Position numbers and translations under genes: made by a program. A stretch of 64,000 nt of DNA, taken from assembly GCA_035517615.1 (NCBI GenBank), contig DATIYM010000007.1:1-64000 (forward strand), read 5' to 3'. The notes beneath the pieces were generated by a model. That model did not search any database. It was not told where the DNA came from and was given only the letters and a program-made list of their open reading frames with translations. The stretch comes from AG25 sp035517615 (GTDB lineage Bacteria; Gemmatimonadota; Gemmatimonadetes; Gemmatimonadales; GWC2-71-9). Below, piece by piece: positions 43,638 to 51,850 of the stretch (positions within the stretch are counted from its first letter, which is position 1; each line of letters begins with the position of its first letter).

Positions 43638-44695
43638 GCGTCACGCTGAAGCCTGGGACGTCGGGCCTGATCGGTCGTGACGAGATTGTGACGCTGAAGC
43701 ACGGCGCCGGCGGCCGGGCCATGCGTACACTGATTCAAGAAACGCTGGCGGCCGGATTTCTCGACGCGCCGGCTTCGGGCATTGGGCTCGCGGCCATGGA
43801 CGACGGCGCGGCGCTCAAGCTGGGCGACCGCTGGCTGGTGGTGACCACCGACTCGCACGTGGTGCATCCCGTGTTTTTCCCGGGCGGCGACATTGGCAGG
43901 CTGGCGATCGCGGGAACGGTGAATGACCTGGCCATGATGGGCGCCACCGAGCCCGCGGGCCTCACCTGCGCGGTCATTCTGGAAGAAGGCTTCCGGCGCT
44001 CCGACCTGGAGCGGATTCAGCGCTCGATGCTCGACACGTGCCGGGAAGCGGGCGTGACCGTGATCACCGGCGACACGAAGGTGATGGGACGTGGTGAGCT
44101 CGACGGCATCGTCATCAACACGACCGGCGTGGCGCTCACGGATCGCGTGGTTCCGGACTCCGGGCTGCTCCCGGGTGATCGGATCATCGTCACGGGGACA
44201 ATCGGCGATCACGGCATCGCGCTGATGGCGCGGCGCCACGCGATCGCTTTCGACGCGCCGCTCGAGTCCGATGTCGCGCCGATCAACGCGCTGATCCGGG
44301 CCGCGCTTGCGGCCGCACCGGGCGAGGTCACCGCGATGAAAGACCCGACGCGCGGCGGCGTGGCCAGCGCGCTGCACGAGATGGCCGAGAAGAGTGGTGT
44401 GGAGATCGTGATCGAGGAGCCCGCGGTACCCGTGCATCCGGTGGTCCGCTCGGCGGCGGAGATGTTGGGCCTCGATCCGTTCCACATCGCGAACGAGGGC
44501 AAGGCACTCATCGGCGTCCGTCCCGCTTCCGCGGAGCGCGTGCTCGCGGCCCTGCGAGCGCATCCACGGGGCAGCGAAGCCGCGATCATCGGGACCGTGT
44601 CGGATGCTCACGCGGGCCGGGTCGTGCTCGATACCGGGCTGGGACGGCGACTGCTGGCCGAGCCGGAAGGAGAACCGCTTCCGCGGATCTGCTGA
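43634..44695 (+). CDS. hypE: HypE carbamoyl-dehydratase
   Basis: A 353-residue ATP-dependent dehydratase that turns the C-terminal thiocarbamate into thiocyanate for cyanide ligands. The C-terminal PRIC ends in the catalytic cysteine. KHGAGGRAM and TDSHVVHPVFFPGGDIG show the PurM-like ATP-binding fold. The start is GTG 43634 in a GTGA overlap with hypD. HypE needs HypF to load the carbamoyl group, and no hypF gene is present in this window. Confidence 0.95.
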   Translation: MSVTLKPGTSGLIGRDEIVTLKHGAGGRAMRTLIQETLAAGFLDAPASGIGLAAMDDGAALKLGDRWLVVTTDSHVVHPVFFPGGDIGRLAIAGTVNDLAMMGATEPAGLTCAVILEEGFRRSDLERIQRSMLDTCREAGVTVITGDTKVMGRGELDGIVINTTGVALTDRVVPDSGLLPGDRIIVTGTIGDHGIALMARRHAIAFDAPLESDVAPINALIRAALAAAPGEVTAMKDPTRGGVASALHEMAEKSGVEIVIEEPAVPVHPVVRSAAEMLGLDPFHIANEGKALIGVRPASAERVLAALRAHPRGSEAAIIGTVSDAHAGRVVLDTGLGRRLLAEPEGEPLPRIC

Positions 44696-44716
44696 CGGGT
44701 GGTGAGGAGGCAGCGA

Positions 44717-45241
44717 ATGATCGAGCAAGCGACCAAGCCGGTGTCCCGCGAGCCCCACCTCGTCGAGCGTCCGTCGCAAACGATGGCGGTCATCTACACG
44801 CAGGGAGAGCCGCGCAGTTCGGCCGATCGGGCGTTACCGGCGCTCTACTCTGCCGTCTATCACCTTCGGTCCGTGCTCAAGCGGGAAGGGCGGGCATTCA
44901 AGATCGATCACCTGCGGGCCCGGTGGCCCGACGCGCACCGCGTGCCCCGTGAGCGCTGGACGGCGATCTGGGGATTGCCGATACCTGCCGACGTGAAGGA
45001 GATCATCGCGCGGAAGGCGGGGTTTTCCGTGCTGCGCGAAGTGTGGGACTACGGACTCGTCGCGGAGATCCTGCACGTGGGGCCGTATGCGAGCGAAGGA
45101 GACAGCGTGCGGGCCCTGCACGCGTTCATCGCCGAGCAGGGGTACGAGACGTCCGGACCGCATGAGGAGGAATACCTCACGGCGCGCCGCGCGCGGACGC
45201 AGCAGACCCTCATCCGGTATCCGATTCGCCCCAAACCGTGA
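44717..45241 (+). CDS. GyrI-like small-molecule-binding domain protein
   Basis: A 174-residue protein of the GyrI-like family, the ligand-binding fold also found in AraC- and MerR-type regulators (BmrR). LPALYSAVYHLRSVLKREGRAFKI and ERWTAIWGLPIP fit the SHV-type repeat pattern; VWDYGLVAEILHVGPYASE is the most conserved strand. No DNA-binding domain is present, so it is a stand-alone binder, or possibly an enzyme, as some GyrI-like proteins hydrolyse cyclopropanoid toxins. GAGGAGG is placed well before the ATG. It follows hypE by 21 bases. Confidence 0.78.
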   Translation: MIEQATKPVSREPHLVERPSQTMAVIYTQGEPRSSADRALPALYSAVYHLRSVLKREGRAFKIDHLRARWPDAHRVPRERWTAIWGLPIPADVKEIIARKAGFSVLREVWDYGLVAEILHVGPYASEGDSVRALHAFIAEQGYETSGPHEEEYLTARRARTQQTLIRYPIRPKP

Positions 45242-46074
45242 TGCCTCACATCCAGATGACCAGAGACGGCGCGGTCGGGATCATCACGATCGATCGCCGC
45301 GAGCGCTTCAATTCGCTCGACGTCCAGACGGCTCAGGACTTCCGCAAAGCGGGATTGCAGTTCGCCCGCGACGAGACCGTCCGCTGCGTGGTGATCAGGG
45401 GCGCGGGTGGCGTGTTCTCGAGCGGCGCCGACCTCAAGTACATCCGCGAGCAGGGCGACACGCACGATTTCGGATATCTCCAGCCCGAGCAGGTCGGACC
45501 CGGCAAGGGTTTCGGCGAGAGTTTCAAGCAGATCCTCGAGTACCTGCACAGCACCATCTCCGAGATCAAGCGCGCGCCGAAGCCGTTTATTGCCGCGGTG
45601 GATGGCGTGGCCGCGGCGGGCGGATTCGGGATCGCGATGGCGTGCGACCTCGTATTCGCGTCGACGCGGGCGAGCTTCGAGTGGGCCTATCACAAGACCG
45701 CGCTGACGGGCGCCGAGAGCTCGACGTTCTTCCTGCCGCGTCTGATCGGGCTGCGCAAGGCGATGGAGCTCGTGCTGCTGAACCCGCGCCTGTCGGCCGA
45801 ACAGGCACTCGAGTGGAAGCTCATCACCGGGGTCTTTCCCGTCGAGGATTTCGAGCGCGAGCTCGCCGGGGTCGCGCAGCGGCTCGCGGCGGGCCCCACG
45901 CGCGCCTACGCCGTCGCCAAGAGCCTGCTCAATCAAGCCGCGGGCGTGGACCAGCTCGATTTCCACCTCGATGAGGAGTTACAGCAGCTCGCGCGAATCG
46001 CCGACACGCCCGACTTTACGGCAGGACTACGCGCGTTCTTCGCGCGCGAAGCCGCAAAGTTCAGCGGTCAGTAA
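45241..46074 (+). CDS. Enoyl-CoA hydratase/isomerase family protein
   Basis: A 277-residue crotonase-fold protein. The oxyanion hole lies in GAGGVFSSGADLKYI and in AAAGGFGIAMACDLVFA. A Glu in LTGAESSTFFLPRLIG takes the place used by catalytic Glu144 of enoyl-CoA hydratase. The C-terminal helix and length are normal. The start ATG at 45241 shares a base with the stop codon upstream; a GTG three bases earlier is also possible. Which CoA ester it acts on is not shown by the sequence, and it is not beside other beta-oxidation genes. Confidence 0.85.
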   Translation: MPHIQMTRDGAVGIITIDRRERFNSLDVQTAQDFRKAGLQFARDETVRCVVIRGAGGVFSSGADLKYIREQGDTHDFGYLQPEQVGPGKGFGESFKQILEYLHSTISEIKRAPKPFIAAVDGVAAAGGFGIAMACDLVFASTRASFEWAYHKTALTGAESSTFFLPRLIGLRKAMELVLLNPRLSAEQALEWKLITGVFPVEDFERELAGVAQRLAAGPTRAYAVAKSLLNQAAGVDQLDFHLDEELQQLARIADTPDFTAGLRAFFAREAAKFSGQ

Positions 46075-46345
46075 TTCCGGCCGCTCGTTCCTTCGCAGTC
46101 GCCTTTCCGGCGGTCATCGACCGTCGGTTCGATACGAGGCCGGAAATGGCCGTGGCCGTGATTATCAGGTACATGAAGAACCCGTACACGCACGCGGGAT
46201 AGCCGAATACCGTTCCGGGAACGCCCGGCGCGGGACACGTGAACGCGCTCTGACCGAAGAGCTCGTGATAGGTGAGGACGCCGGAAAAAATCAACCCGAA
46301 GCCCGAGATTGCGAGAATCACCTGGAGTGCGCGCCGCATCGTCAT
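46061..46345 (-). CDS. Small membrane protein with a conserved-looking Cys pair
   Basis: A 94-residue protein with two or three hydrophobic helices. The region between helices, FTCPAPGVPGTVFGYPACVY, contains two cysteines 15 residues apart, and the second is at the entrance of a helix (PACVYGFFMYLIIT). The arrangement recalls the thiol helix of VKOR-like proteins, but there is no CxxC motif, so I do not assign it. A GGGGGAG site is seven bases before the ATG at 46345. The 3' end overlaps the convergent hydratase gene by 14 bases. Function unknown. Confidence 0.65.
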   Translation of the reverse strand: MTMRRALQVILAISGFGLIFSGVLTYHELFGQSAFTCPAPGVPGTVFGYPACVYGFFMYLIITATAISGLVSNRRSMTAGKATAKERAAGITDR

Positions 46346-46444
46346 CTGGTTTCTCCCCCGTGAGGGTTCTGCATATCAATAGCCATCCAGGATGCCGGGC
46401 TGCATGAGAATCGCATGAACCTGCCATCAGGTTGGTGCCCCGTC

Positions 46445-46458
46445 TGAAGACTCCTTCA
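46445..46458 (+). promoter_or_regulatory. TGAAG-N4-CKTNR site, copy 4 (perfect palindrome)
   Basis: TGAAGACTCCTTCA, in which TGAAG and CTTCA are exact inverted repeats around four bases. It is in the 175-base gap between the small membrane gene (minus) and the cytochrome c gene (plus). A -10-like TACACT is at 46493-46498, placing the site near -55. Confidence 0.5.
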
Positions 46459-46520
46459 TCATCCGTTCACCCACCCGTTGAACGCCTCGCGCTACACTCG
46501 AAGTGGACACAGGAGGTCCC

Positions 46521-46931
46521 ATGGCCACGGGAGCGCATCGTCTGATGATCGCATTGCTATTCGCGCTGGCTCAAGGCGCGGTGACGGCGCCGGGCATCGA
46601 GGGACAGGTGCTCGATCCACGCGCGGGCATTTTCGTTGCGCGCGGCTGCACCGAATGCCACGGCATCTGGGCGCTGCATCTGCGCGCCAGATCGGACGTC
46701 GGGCCCGACCTCACCTTCGCGTACGCGGACGTCCAGACACGGTTCAACGAAAACCTCGCGGCATTTCTCCACAATCCGAGCGGGGTGATGCGGCTCATGC
46801 TGGTGGAGCACGTGCACCTGAGTCTCGCGGATCGCGATTCGATCACGCACGTGCTCGAAGGGATTTATCTCGAGCACCGTGCCCAGCTCGATGATCATGC
46901 GATTCCGATTGCCGGTGACACACCGCGGTGA
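46521..46931 (+). CDS. Monohaem cytochrome c-like protein
   Basis: A 136-residue exported protein with one haem motif, GCTECHGIW, near residue 45 after a signal peptide ending at about residue 25. The body has GPDLTFAYADVQTRF and an ISxLL-type helix ending in VLEGIYLEHRA; a Met in SGVMRLMLVEH could be the distal ligand. It is short of recognisable markers of a known class. AGGAGG sits four bases before the ATG; an upstream GTG at 46503 is possible. It is followed 15 bases later by the Acg-like nitroreductase, so they may be one unit. Confidence 0.78.
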   Translation: MATGAHRLMIALLFALAQGAVTAPGIEGQVLDPRAGIFVARGCTECHGIWALHLRARSDVGPDLTFAYADVQTRFNENLAAFLHNPSGVMRLMLVEHVHLSLADRDSITHVLEGIYLEHRAQLDDHAIPIAGDTPR

Positions 46932-46945
46932 CCCGAGGAGGGCGT

Positions 46946-47998
46946 ATGGCAGACGTCATGCTGCAGCCGGTCATGGAAGCGCTGGGGGAGGAGTTTCCGA
47001 TCGAGGGATCGGCGCGCGATCAGCTGCGCGCGGCCGTGAAGTACGCTATCCTCGCACCGTCGAGCCATAACAGCCAGCCGTGGGTGTTTCGGATCGGCAA
47101 CGACCATCTCGAAATGTTCGCCGATCGCTCGCGCCGCCTGCCGGTAGTCGATCCCGACGACCGCGAGCTCGTGATCAGCTGCGGGGGCGCATTGTTCATG
47201 CTGCGCCTCGCGCTCAGGAACTTCGGGATCGGTGAACACACGGAGCTGCTGCCCGATCCCGCAAAGCCGGACTTGCTGGCGCGCGTTCGGATCGGTGGCA
47301 GTGCCGCGCCCTCGGATGTCGAGCACGCCTTGTTCACCGCGATTCGGCTGCGCCACACGGATCGGTCGGCCTACGAGACGAGAAGTGTTCCTCCCGAGCT
47401 GCTGCACGCACTCGCGAGCGCCGCGGAGCGCGAGGGCGCGTGGCTGGTCACGATCGACGATCCGAGCATCCGCGGGCATGTGGCCGACCTCGTCGGCCTG
47501 GCCGACCGCGTCCAGATGGCGGATGTCGAATTCCGCCGGGAGCTGGCCAAATGGCTGCGTCCCAATGTCACGCGCCGACACGATGGTATGCCGGGATACG
47601 CGCTCGGGAGAGGTGGTTTCGCGTCGATCACGCACCCGCTCGTAATCCGCCGGTTCGACGTGGGCGGGGGTCAGGCCGCGGGAGACGAAGAGCTGGTGCG
47701 CGGATCGCCGACGCTGAGCGTGCTCGGTACGGCGGGCGAGCATCCGAGGGCATGGCTGTCGTGCGGTCAGGCGCTGGCTCATGTTCTCCTGCGGGCGCAG
47801 GTTGAAGGCGTAACGGCGTCGTTCCTGAATCAGCCGATCGAGGTGACGCGCGTCCGTCGGCTGCTCGAGATGATCGTGGGCCACGTGGGGCACGTGCAGC
47901 TTCTGCTCCGGCTCGGCTACAGCACGCATTCCCAGCTGCGTCCCACGCCGCGGCGTCCGATTGCGGACGTGATCGATTCGGTGGAAGGCGCCGCATGA
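46946..47998 (+). CDS. Acg-like nitroreductase family protein
   Basis: A 350-residue protein of the Acg family in the FMN nitroreductase superfamily. APSSHNSQPWVFRI at residues 34-47 is the FMN-binding signature, and the C-terminal half contains a second, degenerate copy of the fold. Mycobacterial Acg (Rv2032) is induced by the DosR regulator under low oxygen and is thought to bind flavin without enzymatic turnover. GAGGAGGG precedes the ATG. It overlaps the SDR gene by four bases. The role may be flavin storage; no activity is inferred. Confidence 0.82.
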   Translation: MADVMLQPVMEALGEEFPIEGSARDQLRAAVKYAILAPSSHNSQPWVFRIGNDHLEMFADRSRRLPVVDPDDRELVISCGGALFMLRLALRNFGIGEHTELLPDPAKPDLLARVRIGGSAAPSDVEHALFTAIRLRHTDRSAYETRSVPPELLHALASAAEREGAWLVTIDDPSIRGHVADLVGLADRVQMADVEFRRELAKWLRPNVTRRHDGMPGYALGRGGFASITHPLVIRRFDVGGGQAAGDEELVRGSPTLSVLGTAGEHPRAWLSCGQALAHVLLRAQVEGVTASFLNQPIEVTRVRRLLEMIVGHVGHVQLLLRLGYSTHSQLRPTPRRPIADVIDSVEGAA

Positions 47999-48765
47999 AT
48001 CGAGTAGCGGGCAAGGTGGCACTGGTCACGGGTGCCGCGATGGGAATCGGCCGAGCCTGTGCCGGGCTGCTTGCGGCCGAGGCTGCGAGTGTATTCCTGA
48101 CCGACCTCGATCGCGATCAGGGCGAGCAAGCGGCGCGCGAGCTGTGCGGGTCCGGCCGGAACGCGCGGTTTCTGCCGCACGATGTCTCGAGTGAATCCGA
48201 TTGGGATCGCGTGATGCAGGCGGTCGTCTCGCAGTGCGGACGACTCGACATCCTGGTCAACAACGCCGGGATCGGCGTCACGGGTGACGTGGAGCACACC
48301 ACGCTCGAGTCGTGGCACCGCGTGCTGCGGGTGAATCTCGACGGCGTGTTTCTCGGCACGCGCGCGGGGGTGCAGGCGATGCGCGCGACGGGGAACGGGT
48401 CGATCGTGAACATATCGTCCATCGAGGGTCTGATCGGCGATCCCGATCTCGCGGCCTACAACGCGAGCAAGGGGGCGGTGCGGCTCCTGACCAAATCGGC
48501 CGCTCTGTACTGCGCGAGGGAGAAGCTCGCGATCCGGGTCAACTCGGTTCATCCCGGATACATCAAGACGCCAATGGTCGAGAACGCGATGCGAGCAGCT
48601 CCGGACCCTGACGGGATGCGGCGGCATCTCGAAAGCCTGCATCCCGTGGGTCACCTGGGTGAACCCGACGACGTCGCTTATGGCGTACTGTATCTCGCAT
48701 CCGATGAAGCAAAGTTCGTTACCGGCTCCGAGCTGGTGATCGACGGCGGCTACACGGCACAGTGA
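47995..48765 (+). CDS. Short-chain dehydrogenase/reductase
   Basis: A 256-residue classical SDR. The cofactor motif is TGAAMGIG (residues 12-19), with NNAG at 90-93, the catalytic Ser in NISSIEG and Tyr/Lys in YNASKG. The acidic residue in LTDLDRD after the second strand favours NAD+ over NADP+. C-terminal GSELVIDGGYTAQ is usual. It overlaps the Acg-like gene by four bases, so both may be co-expressed. Substrate is unknown; hydroxysteroid or ring-diol dehydrogenases are close in pattern. Confidence 0.9.
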   Translation: MNRVAGKVALVTGAAMGIGRACAGLLAAEAASVFLTDLDRDQGEQAARELCGSGRNARFLPHDVSSESDWDRVMQAVVSQCGRLDILVNNAGIGVTGDVEHTTLESWHRVLRVNLDGVFLGTRAGVQAMRATGNGSIVNISSIEGLIGDPDLAAYNASKGAVRLLTKSAALYCAREKLAIRVNSVHPGYIKTPMVENAMRAAPDPDGMRRHLESLHPVGHLGEPDDVAYGVLYLASDEAKFVTGSELVIDGGYTAQ

Positions 48766-48772
48766 GTTGACC

Positions 48773-50056
48773 ATGCTCCAGCTCGATACGACGGCGGCGA
48801 GTGAGCTCGCGGTCGCGGCGTTGGCGGGGCTTGCGGTCGGAATCGAGCGCGAGTGGTCGGGCCATGCGAGTGGGCCGGGAGCGCGGTTCGCGGGCGCTCG
48901 CACGTTTCTCCTGCTCGGCATCCTGGGCGGCCTCGCGGGCTGGCTGATCGGCGGTGGCGAGCTCGCGGCCGGTGTGGCATTACTCGCGGCGGGGTGCGCG
49001 TTGACGGTGGCGGCGTACATCATGACCGCCCGGCTGCCGGCCCTGAATCCGGAAGCGCCGAGCGTCGAAGGGACGACAGAGGTCGCCGCGCTTCTCGTGC
49101 TCGGTCTTGGTATGGTGGCCGGGCTCGGCTTCCCGCTCCTCACCAGTGCCGTCGTGTCGGTGATGGTGCTGGCGCTCATCGAGAAGACCAGGATCCACGG
49201 CGCAATCCGGCAGCTCGGCGAAACGGAATTTGCCGCGGCGCTGCAATTCGCCGTGCTCGCGCTCGTCGTCCTGCCGCTACTCCCCGAAGGTCCATACGGG
49301 CCGTACGGCAGCATCCGCCCCCGCGCATTGTGGACAGCGGTCTTGCTGTTCTCCGCGATCAATTTCGCGGGGTACGTCGCGCGCCGCGCGGTCGGGCTCC
49401 GTCGTGGCTATCGGCTTACCGGGCTCGTGGGCGGTCTGGTCTCGAGCACGGCGGTTACGCTGAGCTTCTCGCGTGAAAGCCGTGCTGAGCCGGCGGCGGG
49501 TTGGGCGCTCGCGTCGGGGGTCATCGGGGCCTGCACGGTGTTGTGCATTCGCGTGCTGGTTTTTTCGGGACTGCTCAACGGGCCGGTGGCCGTGACTCTG
49601 GTGCCGTACGTCATTCCGGTGCTGCTCGTGGGCGCGGGACTGGTTGCGCTGGCGCTCCGCCGCCCGGAGCCGGATCAGGAGCCTTCCGGCGCTCTCGTTC
49701 TCAAGAGTCCGCTCGGGCTCTGGGCGGCGATCAAGATGGCCGCCGCGTTCCAGCTCGTGCTGATCGTGGTGCCCTATGTCCAGGAATTGTGGGGACCGAC
49801 CGCGGTCAATGCCACGGCGGCGCTGCTCGGACTCACGGACATGGACGCGTTGACCTATGCCATGACACGGCTGGCCCCGGAACATGCAACCGCCGCGGCC
49901 GCGGCGCAGGGAATCGCGGTGGGGATTCTCTCGAACACGGTGTTCAAGCTGGCCATTGCGCTCGTGCTGGGGGTGGGGGCATACCGAAAGGTGGCGGGCT
50001 CGGGCCTGCTCGCTCTCGCGGCTGCGAGCGGCATCGGGTTATGGATTGTTCATTAG
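48773..50056 (+). CDS. MgtC/SapB-DUF4010 membrane protein
   Basis: A 427-residue polytopic membrane protein. The first 130 residues match the MgtC/SapB-type start (LAVAALAGLAVGIEREWSGHA, then ARTFLLLGILGGLAG), and the rest has the helices of DUF4010. About 12 helices in all. Family members are tied to Mg2+ stress or acid survival, but transport has not been shown for DUF4010 proteins. The ATG at 48773 is preferred to a TTG at 48767. It follows the SDR gene by eight bases. Confidence 0.82.
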   Translation: MLQLDTTAASELAVAALAGLAVGIEREWSGHASGPGARFAGARTFLLLGILGGLAGWLIGGGELAAGVALLAAGCALTVAAYIMTARLPALNPEAPSVEGTTEVAALLVLGLGMVAGLGFPLLTSAVVSVMVLALIEKTRIHGAIRQLGETEFAAALQFAVLALVVLPLLPEGPYGPYGSIRPRALWTAVLLFSAINFAGYVARRAVGLRRGYRLTGLVGGLVSSTAVTLSFSRESRAEPAAGWALASGVIGACTVLCIRVLVFSGLLNGPVAVTLVPYVIPVLLVGAGLVALALRRPEPDQEPSGALVLKSPLGLWAAIKMAAAFQLVLIVVPYVQELWGPTAVNATAALLGLTDMDALTYAMTRLAPEHATAAAAAQGIAVGILSNTVFKLAIALVLGVGAYRKVAGSGLLALAAASGIGLWIVH

Positions 50057-50074
50057 CCCCTTAGCTTCCCTGCT

Positions 50075-50344
50075 ATGAGCCGACCCGATCTGCATCAGCT
50101 CCTCACGGAGCTGCACGAGCAGCTGCTCGAAGCCCGCTCGGTCGATCCCAAGGACCAGGCGCTGTTGCGTCACTTGGCCGAGGACATTCGCGCGCTGACA
50201 GCTGCGCGTCCCACTGCTCCTCCCGAGTATCCGATCATTCGGCAACGTCTGATGGACGGGGTGTCAGCCTTCGATGCGTCGCATCCGCAACTTGCCAGGG
50301 CGCTGGCGAACCTGATCGATACGCTCGCGCTGTACAACATCTAA
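50075..50344 (+). CDS. DUF4404 family protein
   Basis: An 89-residue, mainly helical, acidic protein matching DUF4404: LHQLLTELHEQLLEARSVDPKD, then LLRHLAEDIRAL and a C-terminal HPQLARALANLIDTLALYNI. The function is unknown. There is no good ribosome binding site; a TAGCTT box at 50062-50067, seven bases before the ATG, may make the message leaderless. The end overlaps the convergent permease gene by four bases. Confidence 0.75.
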   Translation: MSRPDLHQLLTELHEQLLEARSVDPKDQALLRHLAEDIRALTAARPTAPPEYPIIRQRLMDGVSAFDASHPQLARALANLIDTLALYNI

Positions 50345-51120
50345 AAGCGGTCCGTGCGCTGCTTTCCCACGGCCGTGACGAGAAACAGTCCCGCCGCAAT
50401 CGCAATGATGAGGGGTCCACTTTCCTTCCCCCAGCGGTTGGCGAGCCATAAGCCGGCCAACGTGGACGCCAGGGCCACGATCACCGAGATGGTGAACATG
50501 CCCGTCAGATCCCGCGCGAGCCGGCGCGCGGTCGCGGCGGGAATGATGATCAACGAGCCCATCAACAGCACGCCCAGGTAGCGCAAACCCAACGCGATCG
50601 TGAACGCGAACGCGAGCAGGTAGAGCAGGTTCAACCGCGGCACGTTGATCCCGGTCGTGAGGGCGACGTCGGGTGAGAGCAGTGTGACGATCATGCGATC
50701 GCGCGCGGCGATCACGAACACGATGACGGCCGCCGCTCCCATTATGCCCGTTGCCACTTCCCACGTCGGGAGGGTTCCGGGGCCCCCGAACAGCGCATCC
50801 ATCAGCTGGTCGCCGCTCGTGACCAGCGCGCCGATGGCCAGCGCGCTGGAGAACACAACGCCGATGATCGTTTCGGTCGCGAGATGGGTGCGGCGCTCGA
50901 GCGCCCAAATGAGGATGGCGCCGAGGCAGAGTGCCACGAGCGCGCCCATGACGGGATGCAGCCGCAGCAGCAGGGCGAGCCCGATTCCCGGCAGCGCCAC
51001 GTGCGACAGCGCGTCAGCGGCGAGCGTCATGCGCCGCATCAGGGCGAAGCAGCCGAGCAGCCCCGCCGCGACGGCCATGGAGGCCGAAAGCACGATGGCG
51101 CTAGGAGGCAGAGTGGTCAT
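50341..51120 (-). CDS. Zn/Mn ABC transporter permease (ZnuB-like)
   Basis: A 259-residue membrane protein with about eight helices of the ABC-3 family (ZnuB, MntB, SitC). The start PPSAIVLSASMAVAAGLLGCFALMRRMTLAADALSH carries the family pattern, with SHVALPG following; GDQLMDALFG and LLMGSLIIIPAATAR are also typical. It moves divalent metal ions, most often zinc or manganese, across the inner membrane. The ATPase gene overlaps by 20 bases upstream. No solute-binding protein gene is found next to the pair. Confidence 0.9.
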   Translation of the reverse strand: MTTLPPSAIVLSASMAVAAGLLGCFALMRRMTLAADALSHVALPGIGLALLLRLHPVMGALVALCLGAILIWALERRTHLATETIIGVVFSSALAIGALVTSGDQLMDALFGGPGTLPTWEVATGIMGAAAVIVFVIAARDRMIVTLLSPDVALTTGINVPRLNLLYLLAFAFTIALGLRYLGVLLMGSLIIIPAATARRLARDLTGMFTISVIVALASTLAGLWLANRWGKESGPLIIAIAAGLFLVTAVGKQRTDRF

Positions 51121-51814
51121 GAGTGTAGAAGCTCAGGGGCGTGCCGTAGACTTGCGAGAGGAGCGTGGGCGTCAGCACCTGACGAGGATTCCCGAAGCAG
51201 GTGTGCTCGGGCGAGAGGCAGAGCACGTTGGTCGCATGCTGCGAGACGATGTTGACCTCGTGCGAGATCATGAGCACGGTAACCCCGTGCTCCGTGCGAA
51301 GGCGGTGCACGGTCTCGTACAGCTGTTCCTGGCCGGGCTCGTCCACGCCGGCGGTCGCTTCGTCGAGCAAGAGGACGGTGGGCCTGCCGAGCATGGCGAA
51401 CGCGATCAGCAGGCGCTGAAACTGCCCGCCCGACAGGGTGCCGATCAGACTCCCCGTCACGTCGCTCGAGATTCCCACGCTCTCGAGCGCTTGCTCGACG
51501 TCGCTGCGCGACGCGTGGGCGAGGCGCGCGCGCGCCCGGAGCAGATCGCCGCCCGTGATCGGGAGGTCGCGTTCGAGATCGAGCTTTTGCGGCACATAGC
51601 CGAGGCGGGTGTTCGGCGCCCAGCGGATGGTGCCCGCATGGGGGATGGCGCCGACCAGCGCGCGAAACAGCACCGTCTTGCCCGAACCGTTCGGGCCGAT
51701 AACGGCGAGCGTCGATCCTTCAGGGACCGCAAAGGAGAGATCGTTCAGCACTTCGAGGGATCCGAAGCGCACCGTCAAATGCTCGACGGTGAGCGCGGGG
51801 GTTGGAGCGGTCAT
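51101..51814 (-). CDS. Zn/Mn ABC transporter ATP-binding protein (ZnuC-like)
   Basis: A 237-residue ABC ATPase. Walker A is GPNGSGKTVL, the signature is LSGGQFQR, Walker B is TVLLLDEATAGVD and the switch His is in MISHEVNIV. Members of this branch pair with ABC-3 permeases for zinc or manganese. Histidines at the end (THDHS) are few. It is divergent from the DNA ligase gene with only 36 bases between the two start codons, and its own -10 box is seven bases from the ATG. Confidence 0.92.
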   Translation of the reverse strand: MTAPTPALTVEHLTVRFGSLEVLNDLSFAVPEGSTLAVIGPNGSGKTVLFRALVGAIPHAGTIRWAPNTRLGYVPQKLDLERDLPITGGDLLRARARLAHASRSDVEQALESVGISSDVTGSLIGTLSGGQFQRLLIAFAMLGRPTVLLLDEATAGVDEPGQEQLYETVHRLRTEHGVTVLMISHEVNIVSQHATNVLCLSPEHTCFGNPRQVLTPTLLSQVYGTPLSFYTHDHSAS

Positions 51815-51821
51815 ATGCTGT

Positions 51822-51827
51822 AATCTA
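51822..51827 (-). promoter_or_regulatory. TAGATT -10 box for the znuC-like gene, probably leaderless
   Basis: On the minus strand TAGATT is followed by seven bases and the ATG at 51814. No ribosome binding site fits in between, so a leaderless message is likely. Confidence 0.45.
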
Positions 51828-51839
51828 CCGGGCGACGGT

Positions 51840-51845
51840 TAGATT
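51840..51845 (+). promoter_or_regulatory. TAGATT -10 box for the DNA ligase gene, probably leaderless
   Basis: TAGATT is five bases before the GTG at 51851 on the plus strand. It mirrors the box for the divergent ATPase gene. Both promoters fit in a 36-base gap, so their upstream elements lie inside the opposite gene and initiation may be mutually exclusive. Confidence 0.45.
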
Positions 51846-51850
51846 GCCGC

